The notes beneath the pieces are model-generated. The model was not told the origin of the DNA, made no database searches, and saw only the letters and a program-made list of their open reading frames with translations. From the NCBI GenBank assembly GCA_024362935.1, contig JANCRA010000025.1, positions 13,976,936-14,040,935 of the forward strand: a stretch of 64,000 bases of DNA, written 5' to 3'. The position numbers were made by a program, and so were the translations under genes. This document shows positions 13,076 to 33,667 of the stretch, piece by piece; the first letter of the stretch is position 1, and each line of letters starts with the position of its first letter. Origin of the DNA: Setophaga petechia. Taxonomy: Eukaryota; Chordata; Aves; Passeriformes; Parulidae.

Positions 13076-16000
13076 CCCCTAGTATGTTTATTACTTTTAC
13101 CAATATGGGTACACAATCAAAAGGGCTGGCTTAAAATACCAGCTAAAGGTTTGAAATCAAAGCAAAAGGTGAAGCCTGAATGCCAGAAACACACTCAACA
13201 GCATGGACACCTCTTCATGGAGATAAAAGTAGCCAAGTTTTGGTGAGCTCCAAGGTTTTGCTCCAAGAGTTTGCCTCTCCTCTTTTTCCCCCAGCACAAC
13301 ACAGCCAGGGACCTTCCAGTCACTACATGTAGCTGGTGCTCCAAGAAAAAGGGAAACACAGGATGAAAAAGGAATGGTTAGCACAGAGCAATAAAAGCAT
13401 TCAGATGCAGGGAGATATGGTAGCAATGTATTAAACGGGGAACAGAAAAAAAGCCAGATGGTTGATCCAATTTACTTTACAACTCCAGATGACTTCACAA
13501 AGAGGTCACTTGGTGAAACTGAAAGGCAAATGCTTCAGCTTGGATGAAAGCAAACAGCTCATGCCTGCCAACATAACATGGAGGAGACCAGGAATGTCCT
13601 GCAGCAGAACAGCATTGACAGAGCTGGAGAAGGAACATTTTCAAAGGTTTTTACTAGGTTATCACCTTTAGCCTGCATTGCAGCTGTAGCCACTGTTATG
13701 CTGGGATTAACATTTCAAATGCCAGGATTTTAGAGCGTGAGTGATGAACTGCTCATGCTCTTCATCAAGAGCATACAGAACAGCAGCACTTCCTGCCACA
13801 CAGAGGTGGATGTGGATGTCTTCAGAGTTAAAATTCTCATATGCCCATTCCTAAAGTCCAGCAACTCAGCATTCCTATCCCACAGAGCCCACCAGTGGTG
13901 GCAAGGACACCTGGCAGGTCACCCAGGCAGCAGGTGAAGGGAGCCTCCCAACTCCTGGTGTCCCAGCCCTGGCTAGTGATGACAGCCAAACACTTCAAAG
14001 TGTTCCCAGCTGAGAGCAGAATATGGAACAACAGTCTGTGCTTGAACTGCTTTATTTCTTGTGCATGAGGGGAAAACAATCTTAATTTAATTTTTTAGAC
14101 ATTATTAATTTTCTTGTGCCACCACCCAAACACTGCTTTGGGATGAACTTCTGGCATATTGCTGCTGGAAGGGAGGCTCCTCTCTCCTTCTGCAGCCCTC
14201 TGAGGAGAAGCACCAGTCTTTCTCCAGAAGATGTTCCAGAAAGATTTTGTCTGTAACCACCTGAGTAAAAGTGGCCTTTGTTGGGAAAAGGAGTTACAGT
14301 GGCACTGCAGGCAATGGATGAAAGAAGATTTGCAAAAGGTAACTGCCCCTCTCAATACTAGGAATACCTCAGTGTGTCCCTGTCTCCCTTATTGTGCTCA
14401 GTTCTCCAGCTAAGACAGCTCATCCCTTCTCCTGCCCAGTTCCAGCCCTGTATTTGGGATCTGCAGCCACAGAACAGAGCTGAGGTTTGCACTGGGGTCA
14501 GGTTTGTGCATCACTTGGTGTTCAGGCAGTGCACACACGGGCCAGGGCTGACTGGGAAAAGGAGCTGAGACCCTGCAAATCCTCTTGGGACACAGGAAGG
14601 AAAAACAGCCTCTAGAAATGCTGGGGGGGACCACCCTTGATAATTTCTTTGCAGTCTCTCCCAACAGATCAGCCTTGAACTACCTAAAATAACATGGTAG
14701 CCTTGATTTCCACAGCTTTTGATTCCCAGCATGTACCAAGGGCTGGGAAATGACATTTTTGGCACATTGCCAGTATGATTTTAACCTGAGAATGCTCCTG
14801 TACAGATGTTTTCCTTGCTTTCTCTAAAGCAAAGCCAAAGAAACAGTATGGGATGCTCTGAATGAGATGCCTAGGAAGACAGATTTGGGGTTTCCCAGCC
14901 AGCTCTACTTTGGCTGAGAGCAGCAGGAACATCCCAGCCCTGGAAGGGCCTTCTTGTCATGGCCTGTTCCCTGCAAACATGTTTGAGAGGCAGGATGGGG
15001 CCCCCACCTGCCTCTCTGAGCTGCCTGTATCAAACAGCACACCCAGCCAAACCACACTGAATTCTGTCTGGGCTCTTGCTTAGGGCTAAACACCTTTTGC
15101 CAAGCTGCTTCGCTGCACTCTCAAGCCTTTGCTCTCCAGACTAACAGCTCAGAGTTCACTTAACTCAAGAAATTTTTTTGCCTTGAATTTTCCCCTGGGG
15201 TGGTTCACTTTTATTTCCCAATTTTTCTGTCCCTCCTTCACTGCACTTTCTCTGGAAATGAATAAATGGGTAATTTCCTTTTAACCTCCCCAGCTATTTC
15301 AGGCACAGGCTGCAATGTATGTCCATGGAGGTGGCCCCAGCCTGTGAGTGCTATTTGGCTGTGTAAGGGATGAGTTTACACCTTCCTCTTTTCCAGGAGA
15401 TGCATACTCTGCTTGCTAACATCAGCAAGTCAGGACAGGGGCATGCAACAAGCAAGGTACCACCCTTCTGCCAGCTTCTGGGTGTTTTCTTCCAGGCTTT
15501 CTCTCTTCTGGACAATTGCATGCACTTCCAAGGATCATTCATACAGCCTGACTAATGTCAATACACCTAGATGTGAAAATGACTTTCTAAAACAGGGTTT
15601 TGATGCAGATGTGCAGGAACATTTCAAGTCCTCTGGTGACCACTTAAGTGTCAAGCCTGCTCTTAAATTTTCCACTGCCAGCTCTGCAGAACAAGTGCAA
15701 TATTATCCATTTCCCTAACTCCTTTTCCATTAGCCTGAACCATCTCACTGTTAATCTGCACTGCTTGCCTCTCCCATCACAACTTCACAGAGAATTTTTT
15801 CCTGATTTAATGCCTCCTTTGTCCCCTGTATTTGTCCAGTTTGTTAAGGTGCTGATCTGCCTCAGGACTTGTTTACTGTGCCCAACTGGAATATTATGCA
15901 TGCTTATACAAAGATGAGTAAAGACCAATATTCTCACTGATTTGTCCTGGGTCATCAAGCTACTTTCAGCAGTACAGCTCAACTTACAAAGCTGTGCTGC

Positions 16001-17734
16001 AACAATGCTCCAGGAGGAGCTCTGAGATTGTCCTGAAGTGCTGCTTTTGCTTCACATTTGACTTGCAAAAATCTGTGTACAAACACTGAAGGGATTTGGA
16101 TGAAGACATAACCCAGGGTTGCTAACTGCACTAGGTACACCTGGATGGGATATCCAGTTTTCCTCTGCATCTCTAAAAAACTTGGTAACAGTTCCTCTCA
16201 CCTGGAACAAAGGACCAGGATGTTCCAGATAATGCCTCAGTCAGCTTGGGGGAGCACAAACCCCCTAGTCCTGGATTTCAGCTGTGAGGTACATAAATCT
16301 GAGACCCTTTCTTAATGAGCTGCTTTGAATCACTGCTGTCATTGGCTAACACTGAACACATTCCTGAGGAAACCAATTTTTGAATCCAAGTGTAACAAGT
16401 TTCTTGTCTTTCCTGAGAAGGAAGATACAAAACTAACAGATAAAAGTAAAAGGTAAATAACTCCAACATCTTCCAGTGTGAGAATCACAGTCAAACACTT
16501 ATCTAATTATTATTTTGCTTTTCAAAAGTGGGCAAGACCTGGATTTGTGAAGGTCTTGCTACCTGCATGAAAGAAACAGACCATCAGATCCTGCACAAAC
16601 AGCCACATTTTGTCACAGACAAGCATCTGCAGATAGCTTGACTGATGAGCTGAATGAAACCATCAGAAAGGACCAAAACACTTCTGTTTCAAGAATTACT
16701 CTTTGAATCAAGAAACAGGACAGCTAAGCATGCACATGCAACAGCTTATCCTTCACTACATGTGTGTCACAAAGCCAGAGCCCAGTGCTTAGTCAGGAAG
16801 CTGGATCAGGGACTGTTGCAAAGATAAAAGCTCTAACAGGTATCCAAAATCTAGAAAGAGGGGCACTTTAATCCAGACACACTTATTGCCCAGCACTGAA
16901 ATGTGCTGAAAAGCAAATGAAAAAATAAATACCATAGCCACCTATGGGAAAACAAGAGCTGGCACCTAAATGCAGCAGCAAAGAGCAGTAAAACCAAAAA
17001 ACCCAGCCTTGCTAAATAATCTTATTTCCTAAGAGCAAATTTAAAGCATTTCTTTCAGAAACAGATTAAATAAGCTTGGAATCAGGATTTCCTTAGCCAA
17101 TCTCCATTTGAGAGGAATGACACAATAAAAGGCTTATCTAGCATTTAGAGTCTCCTTTACATGAGGGCACACACATTAGAGCCTCAGGTTAAAAACACTG
17201 CATAAAACTAGTGCTGCTGCAGCTTGGCAAATGCCCTTCATGGCACAATGTAAAATTCCTACAGTCCCTGGTTCACTGCAATACTTAGAGAAGATGATTT
17301 CAAAACACATTTAAGCTGTAATTCATCAGCTTCTATTTTCCATGAAAGAAATCTCAGAATTGAGCATTAGGAAGAGTCAGGGAACAGTTTGGATCCCCTG
17401 CACAGAAGCAACAAACTTGTGATGGGAAATGGATTGTGTTTGTTTATCTGAGCAGCACAGTTGTGTTACTGTAATTCTCTCCTGTGACAGAAGATAAGAG
17501 AGAGCAGAACTACTGACCCATTTTTCAAGGAGAATGATGCTCCAGAATCCTGGAGTCCTACTCAAAAGCCTTGCCTGTAATCCAACATTATTGCTGCAAA
17601 TAGCTTGAAACTGCTCCTTGCTCTTGAATTCCAGCTTCACACAGCTCATGCACAGAGCTCAGGTAGGAAGTCCTTGCACAAACAATCCCACTTTCCAAAG
17701 GCTGCTGCCAATGCCCCAGAGAGAAGTGACAAGG
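13076..17734. other. No gene recognised downstream of ATP6V1E1
   Basis: Unique intergenic sequence between the ATP6V1E1 3' end and the AT-rich island. I looked for mitochondrial-carrier signature exons of SLC25A18, which lies tail-to-tail with ATP6V1E1 in human, and saw none. Confidence 0.5.
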
Positions 17735-18283
17735 AACTCCATACACACACGCATTTTTATTTTAATAAATAGTTTTACAGGCTCAGGCTTTTTTTTTTTT
17801 TAATCACATATACAGAACAGGAAATGCCTGACCAAGTAACATGAATTGAACTACCTTGAGAAGGAATGCATGCCCTCTAGAACACTGAAGACCATAACTG
17901 AAAGGGGATTTGACATCAGCAGCATAGTAATTTACTTCACAGATCAGATAACTCGAGAGAGACATGGCCAAAGCAAAGAGAGTGACCCTAAATGCACCAC
18001 TTGTGTTTAGAGAGTCACAACAGTGTAAGGAAAGCCAAGAGCCCAAGTGCCTCCACTTCCTAGTGCCACTTCTGGATGAATATGTATGTCTTCACATCCT
18101 TTGAGCAATGCATTCTAACCACAAGTAGAGAGGCTAAGCACAGCAGGTATGCAAAATTATTCGATTGAAGAACAGATACTGGATGACACAGTAATGTTAA
18201 ATTTCAAGATTTTAAATTAGCAGATGCTTTTGCATCCCCTTCAGTATGGCAGTGGAACAGATCCCACCTTCTCTCATAGAGGT
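17735..18283 (-). other. ATP6V1E1: ATP6V1E1 3' untranslated region
   Basis: The stretch downstream of the ATP6V1E1 stop has no exon-like reading frame. A canonical AATAAA lies on the minus strand at 17761-17756, so cleavage is expected near 17735-17745, giving a 3'UTR of about 0.54 kb. A run of 12 T on the plus strand (A on the transcript) lies at about 17790-17801. The exact end is inferred, not seen. Confidence 0.65.
17756..17761 (-). terminator. Candidate ATP6V1E1 polyadenylation signal (AATAAA)
   Basis: The minus strand reads AATAAA here, about 520 nt past the stop codon. It is the first canonical hexamer I noticed downstream of the coding sequence in the transcript direction. Confidence 0.55.
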
Positions 18284-28418
<10,135 letters not shown>

Positions 28419-28424
28419 GGCGGC

Positions 28425-28496
28425 GGTGACAGGGACGGTGACGGTGACAGGGACGGTGACAGGGACAGTGACGGTGACAGTGTCGGTGGCGGTGGC
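28425..28496. repeat. Hexamer minisatellite (GGTGAC / AGGGAC), 12 units, in the ATP6V1E1 5' leader or promoter
   Basis: Twelve consecutive 6-bp units read, on the plus strand, GGTGAC, AGGGAC, GGTGAC, GGTGAC, AGGGAC, GGTGAC, AGGGAC, AGTGAC, GGTGAC, AGTGTC, GGTGGC, GGTGGC. The array ends seven bases upstream of the ATP6V1E1 ATG, so it is probably transcribed as 5' leader. Confidence 0.85.
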
Positions 28497-28499
28497 AGC

Positions 28500-28660
28500 T
28501 GCAGGCCCTGGAGACGCGGCCGGTGCCGTCGGTGCCCGCGAGCAGAATCAGATCCGGTTCGGGTCACGGCCGGGGCGGGGCCGCCACACGCCCCGCCCAC
28601 CGTGCATCCGGACCAATAGGAACTCGACGAAACAATGCCGTCACACCACTATATATGGTG
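28500..28660 (-). promoter_or_regulatory. ATP6V1E1: ATP6V1E1 core promoter region (CpG island, GC boxes, CCAAT box)
   Basis: The GC-rich interval just upstream of ATP6V1E1 exon 1 contains GGGGCGGGG at about 28572-28580, CCCCGCCC at 28591-28598, and CCAAT at 28613-28617 (plus orientation). An imperfect palindrome around TATATA lies at about 28647-28662. A housekeeping-type start site near 28.5 kb is likely; no start site can be read from sequence alone. Confidence 0.5.
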
Positions 28661-28664
28661 GTCG

Positions 28665-28688
28665 TGTCACTGTCACTGTCACTATCAC
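28665..28688. repeat. Opposed hexamer array (TGTCAC)3 TATCAC
   Basis: Four hexamers on the plus strand are the reverse complement of the GTGACA-type units at 28425-28496, so the two arrays face each other about 170 bp apart across the likely ATP6V1E1 promoter. Confidence 0.8.
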
Positions 28689-28696
28689 TGTGTCAT

Positions 28697-29400
28697 TTAC
28701 CGGGAGTTAAAGCTGCAGCGGACAGCGCTGAAACGCGGGACGAACTCGCCTGCCAGCCCGCAAGGCAGTTTTGTGTTGGCAGCAGGGAGAAGCAGAAGGA
28801 TGCACGAAACAGCCGGACAAGGGGAGGGCAAGGAGGGCCTGGCAGCGGTGCTGTCACTGTTCTTTTCTTTATGGCAAAATTCAAACAAACTTCATAATTC
28901 ATTAATTATGGCGTAATTCAAACAAGCTTCATAATTTGTAGTAGTATTGGTTTGTTCTAATCGGCAAGAGGCTTCCACTTCCACTCTGCAGGAACATTTG
29001 GTGGAAAAGACAAAACCATTCCTCTACAAATCACTGTCAAATGTGGTATTTGTCACATCCATGCTTCCTGATTTATTTCCATTTCCTTTTTTTTTTTCTG
29101 TGCTTTTTTTTTCCTGCGTGGAAAAGCTTATTATAAAACTCTGTTTGCAACTTTGCTGTCTTTTCATATTGCCTTTATAATGCTGAAAATCAGCTTGTAC
29201 TTCGGGTCTGGAGAACGCTTTACTATTACTTCAGGCACCATCTAAATAATATTGAAACCAGGCTTTAATAAAGAAAAAATTAAATAGATATTGATATTTA
29301 GATATTTAATAGATATTGCTAAATAAAATAACAAATACAGTTGGAATTATATCCAGATTCTGTTTCTTTTCCGTGTGTCCCCTGCCTTGCCGGGGAGGGC
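28697..29400. other. Intergenic spacer between ATP6V1E1 and BCL2L13
   Basis: This is the non-coding spacer between the two CpG islands. It is AT-rich from about 28.86 to 29.35 kb, with the 37-bp duplication and T-runs near 29090-29113. I see no gene in it. Confidence 0.6.
28871..28943. repeat. 37-bp tandem duplication in the divergent intergenic region
   Basis: Two neighbouring copies begin ATGGC at 28871 and 28908. They share AATTCAAACAA, then one A/G difference, then CTTCATAATT. The function is unknown. Confidence 0.7.
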
Positions 29401-29436
29401 GTTTGAGACTCTGACCCACCGAACCCACACCTGCAG

Positions 29437-29446
29437 CCACGTGACC
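29437..29446. promoter_or_regulatory. CLEAR-like E-box (minus strand GGTCACGTGG)
   Basis: The plus strand reads CCACGTGACC; the reverse complement contains GTCACGTG, eight bases of the palindromic CLEAR consensus GTCACGTGAC bound by TFEB/TFE3/MITF. It lies between the divergent V-ATPase and mitophagy-receptor genes. Function is inferred. Confidence 0.45.
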
Positions 29447-29605
29447 TGGAGGTCAGGGCGGCAGGAACTGCACTGACAAGGGCTCTTTTTCCTCCGAATC
29501 CACGAGGAAACGGGACAGGTTGGCACAAAACCCCCCTCCGCACGTCCATTCCCGGTGCCGGAGGCTCCGCGACCGCCGCGAGCCGCGGCCGCCCGGCCCC
29601 GCCCG

Positions 29606-29615
29606 GTCACGTGCC
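29606..29615. promoter_or_regulatory. CLEAR-like E-box (GTCACGTGCC) at the BCL2L13 promoter
   Basis: The plus strand reads GGTCACGTGCC around 29606-29615 inside the BCL2L13 CpG island. It again contains GTCACGTG. USF1/2 or MYC/MAX could also bind. Confidence 0.45.
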
Positions 29616-29699
29616 GCGGGCGGAGCCCCCGCCTGGCCCCGCCGCGCTCCCCGGCGCGAGCCGTGACGCGAGGCACGCGCCGCGCCGCGCCCCGCGCGC

Positions 29700-29872
29700 T
29701 CCTGCCCCCGCCCCCTCCATCATGGCGGCGGCGGCGGCGGCAAATTAGGGCAGAGCCCGCGCACCGGGCGCGCTCCCGCCTCCCCCCCTCCCCTTTTCAC
29801 CGCCCCCGGCGGGAGCGACCCGGGAGCTGCGGCCGCTCCTCCACCTCCAGTTCCTCCCCGCGGCGCCCGCAG
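29700..29872 (+). other. BCL2L13: Predicted noncoding first exon of BCL2L13
   Basis: The 3' boundary is set by CAG|GTGAGG at 29872/29873; the 5' boundary is approximate. The 5' leader must begin upstream, because the exon with the start codon opens at a splice acceptor (CCCTGACAG|CCCTCC). An eight-codon upstream ORF falls inside. Confidence 0.5.
29722..29748 (+). other. Short upstream ORF (M, six A, N, stop) in the BCL2L13 leader
   Basis: ATG at 29722-29724 is followed by five GCG codons, GCA, AAT and TAG at 29746-29748. The ATG lies in the YY1-like ATGGCGGC motif, so it may be a promoter motif and not a translated start. It matters only if transcription begins upstream of it. Confidence 0.4.
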
Positions 29873-30172
29873 GTGAGGAAACGGGCGTGGGAGCGGGCGG
29901 GCTGGTTGTTGATTTATTTTTGTTTGTTTTGTTTATTTCTTTCTTTCCCTGTCTGTCTGCGTTTACTCATTAATTCAAGGGTGGCGGGGGAGCGGGGACC
30001 GGCGGCCCCGCGCGCTCCCGCCCCCCTCCCGCGCGCGCACCCCCGTCCGTGAGTTGGGGGCGGGGGCGCGGCGAGCCGGGAGCGCGCGTCTCGGCGGGGG
30101 CGCGGCGGGGGCAGGCGCGCCCCCTGGCGGCCGGTGCCGCTGCCGCCCCCGCCGCGGCCGAAGGACGCGCGG

Positions 30173-30205
30173 ACCCCCGGGGCACCCCCGGGGCACCCCC
30201 GGAGC
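30173..30205. repeat. Three tandem 11-bp GC-rich units (ACCCCCGGGGC)
   Basis: Units start at 30173, 30184 and 30195; the third has A for G at position 9. It lies in the BCL2L13 CpG island at the start of intron 1. Confidence 0.7.
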
Positions 30206-30312
30206 CGGCGGGCAGCGGTGGCGAAGAGGCCGTGCCAGGCTCCCGTCGGCGGCACCCCCGCTGCAGGGGCCGCGGCAGCGCGCAGGCTGCGAGTCCCGCA
30301 CGGCGCCGCCGG

Positions 30313-30358
30313 TGACTCATCCCGCCGCCGTGCCCGCCCGCCCGGGTATAAATAAATA
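30313..30358 (+). promoter_or_regulatory. AP-1 site plus TATA box inside BCL2L13 intron 1
   Basis: TGACTCA at 30313-30319 is a perfect AP-1 motif. TATAAATAAATA begins at 30347. Together at the edge of the CpG island they could form an alternative, inducible BCL2L13 promoter. This is motif evidence only. Confidence 0.35.
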
Positions 30359-33300
30359 TCTCATTCATCGCCGTAGTAACTGAGGGGCTCACGCTGCGCT
30401 CCCGCCGGCGGCTCCGGCGCCGCTGAAACTTGGAACGGCTTTTTTCGGCTCCTCAATCCCAAACAGGCACGTTAAGGCAGAAAGTGAATGGGAGCTCGTT
30501 AATAAAAGCTGTGCTTGTCATAATTTAATGCTATGGTGAGATGGTTTGAAGCTGCAAAGGATTGAGGACCTTTGTAGTGGATAATGCGTGCAGCTTTTGT
30601 TTTTCTTCCTAGAAGAGAAATCACCCCGTTTGCCTAGAGTGCTCACCTAAATGCATTTCTGTCAAAGGTCAGCTACAGCCACTGTCCAGATAAAGAACAA
30701 TGATGTTTTCCAGTATTTCTATCTATCCATTAAGAGCCACCAGAGGATCAGTAGTGGCTGCAGTATTGATTCATTTCCAGTAGGAGCTGACGTGTTTGAA
30801 CTGAGTAGTTCTCAGTTTTTATAAACAATCTCTTAGTCATACCTTCATACACAGTTGGAAAAGTACTCCGGAGAATTTATCTCCCAAGCTGATCACAACT
30901 GGATGCTTTGGATAGTCCTGCCTGTTATGGGAAGTCTCTTCAGAGACAAACTGCTGCAAGGTTTAACTAGCCCACACATGCAAGTCTCACCCAAAATCCC
31001 CACATCTGGTAAGGCTGCAGAGTGCCTGAATATTTTCCATCTTGTTGATACGGGGTGTGGCTCTGTAGACCTGCAACTCCTTGAAATTGGGCACGTTTGG
31101 TAAAGGGCACCGAGGCTGTAGATGCAGCTGAGCTGAGCGTGGCTGCCTGTTGCAGAGATTGATGGCAGGAAGGCGACCCAAACCGTGAGCATATCGAGGT
31201 CAGGAGGCCCCAAAAATGATTTGAGCTGCAGTGCTGCCATCCTGCTGCCTCTGTGACTGCCCTTGCCCGGCTGAGCGCTTGCTGGCCGGGGCTGTGGGTG
31301 CATTGCAATAATTCAGCAGCTGCAGGAGGAGTTCTGCCACAGCAGCTTGCAGGGTGACTGGGTTTATGGCTGGTGAGTGAGGCTCTGGGTGGGGAATGCA
31401 TCCAGCTCTGGAGTGATTCCATTTTGGAGTGGAAGCTGAGGGCCGTGGTGCTGCTGTTTCCGAAATCCGTGGGTGACATTGTTTGTAAAAACCAGCTGAA
31501 CTGCTCTGGGCAGTCGAGCAGTGATGTTGCATTTTGGGGTTTGAGTGATGCAAGCAAACACATCTTGATGCACAGTGGGGTTTTACAGATAGGGGCTGAA
31601 ACACAGCCCAGCCTCATGGCTGGGGATTATATTCGCTGTATTCATTGGTAGGCTTGTGCTGCCCATTATCCAATTTATAACTCTGCTGTGGATTAGGACG
31701 TGACAGATGGGGAAATGTCAGTCCTGCTGCAACTCCTGCTCTCAGGTCGCTTGAGCAGCTCAGCCCACATGAAACAAGTGACAGCAGGGCCGGAGGAGTG
31801 ACAAGCTAAGTCAGCTTCAACAGGTATAGCCTTCTGTCCCCCAAGGGTGCAGGAACTGGGAAAGGTGATTTGTGTTTTTGTAGGGAGTAATTGGTGATAA
31901 TGTTGATCCCTATAGTTTTTTAAAGACAGTATTCCTTCAGAGATCTTGTTAAACCAGAAGCAGCCCTCTTGCCCTGGCTCTGAGACTTAGGGAGTCTGTG
32001 TGACACCTTATTTCCTCTGCTCCATTGCATCTCCTGTACAAGCTTTTCATTTTAAACACTTTCTGGACTCTCTTCCATTTTGCTCCTTTAGTGGAGAGCT
32101 TTCTTTCCTCTGATCTGGTCTCTCAAGCTGTGTGTCCTTTTTCAATGTCCCTCATTCCTGAAAAATGGCCTTTTCTGAGATATTTACAGGATCTGAGTCA
32201 ATATTTCAGTGTTTGTCTTTGTAAACAAAACCAGTCATTCTCAATCCTAAAGGAGTCATTCAGTTACTGTGCTGTGGGCTTCTCTCAAAGGAAAATCAGT
32301 GATTCTGAAGTGCACTTCCACTCATGACATTCTTTTATGTGAATTTGAAGATTTCTTCCATTCAAGTTCTTAAGTCTCCTTTCTTATTTCATTATAAAAC
32401 TGCCTTTCAAAATATATCCACCAAGGTAATTTTTTAAAATCATTCTTTCCCCAGGGAAACATTAGGCACTATTTAAATAAGCAGTGGTCTCATTCTCCCT
32501 TCTCTCTGTTTTTTCCCCTCCTCCTCTCAGAAGTGCTGAGCTGTAATTTTTGTGAATTAGGCCTCCCTGTTGTGCTGTGCTGCTTTGGATATCATGCTTG
32601 TTTTGATCAACTTTTTTCAATTTCATTTTCTCCTTTGTTTTGGAATTACATTTTGAAGAATAACCTCTATTATGTTTCCAGACTTGTTCTTTGGTCCACA
32701 GCACAGTTTCTGGATTCTCTGGACCATCTGTCAGGCTGATTTTTTTCAGGAGAGATCAGTTCAGGTTGTCTGGAAGGGCTCCCATTCACTGTGTAGGCAT
32801 TGTGAGAAGCATTTTGATTTCAGGGCTGTGGATCTCTACTGAACAAACCAGAACTGAAACAGGCTGGGGAGCTTTTGCTTTTTGGGGAATGGCACCTTTC
32901 CCACCTATGATGTCAGCATGTGATGTGGTGACTGCACGTGGTCTGAAGAGCAGATCTATTGTTAAAGGATCCTAAAGTCTTCAAAGCAGTTTTTTAGGGT
33001 TTTTTTTTTTCAGATCTTCTTGCTCTATAAAAAAATCTCAATTTTGGAAGAGGCTGCAGAGTAACTGTTGTGCAAAAGCTGTGGTTCTTCTCTGCTGTGA
33101 TTTCTTATGTTTCTGAAGCAGGATGTGCTGCCTGTGGAGCACTTAGGGATGGAAGAGGCAGCACAGATGAAGTGTTGACTCCAAGTTTATTGTTTCCTTT
33201 GTATATAATTTGCTACTTTGCTTCAAGCTGTAGCAAAGACACAACCCAACCTTTCTAGTAAAGGCTTTCAGGCATTTTTAAATACATGGAGCAAGAGGCA

Positions 33301-33632
33301 GAGCTGCCATAATATGGTCTTCAACAGAGAGCCCATTTCTGTTTTCAGTACTGAATGAGTTTCAGAAACTAGAGTTTCTAAAGAGAATAGCCAGCCAATT
33401 TTACAGCATTTCTTTTCCTTTTACAGCTTTTAGTTTGGTGGTAAATTTTTCTTTGCCAAGATACCTACTCCCACAGCAACCATGCCACAGCACAGTTCTA
33501 GTTCTGTTTATCCTCAGTAACCAGTGTGCAACTGCTGTTAATCTGAATTCCTTCTCAGGGAGGAGGGATTAGAAGTTAGCCCAGGCATCTTGAACAGCTA
33601 GACAGGCAAGTGCTTTTCTTTTGCTTTTTTTG

Positions 33633-33667
33633 TTTATTATTATTATTATTACTATTATTATTATTAT
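33633..33667. repeat. (ATT)n microsatellite
   Basis: A trinucleotide tract with one ACT interruption. Confidence 0.85.

Larger units (their letters stand above)
29520..30440 (+). promoter_or_regulatory. BCL2L13: BCL2L13 CpG-island promoter
   Basis: About 0.9 kb of dense CpG with multiple GC boxes, a GTCACGTG E-box and a YY1-like CATGGCGGC at 29721-29729. A donor CAG|GTGAGG at 29872/29873 fits a noncoding first exon, since the first coding exon has a clear upstream acceptor at 35896. Several long chance ORFs in this GC-rich island have no recognisable domains. Confidence 0.7.

Noticed and set aside
29555..30400. Several long Arg/Pro/Ala-rich ORFs on both strands
   Set aside because: They lie in the GC-rich BCL2L13 CpG island where stop codons are rare; no domains or conserved start.
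30967..31617. 216-codon minus-strand ORF in BCL2L13 intron 1
   Set aside because: No recognisable domain, no promoter or splice context, and overlapping ORFs in two other minus frames suggest chance.
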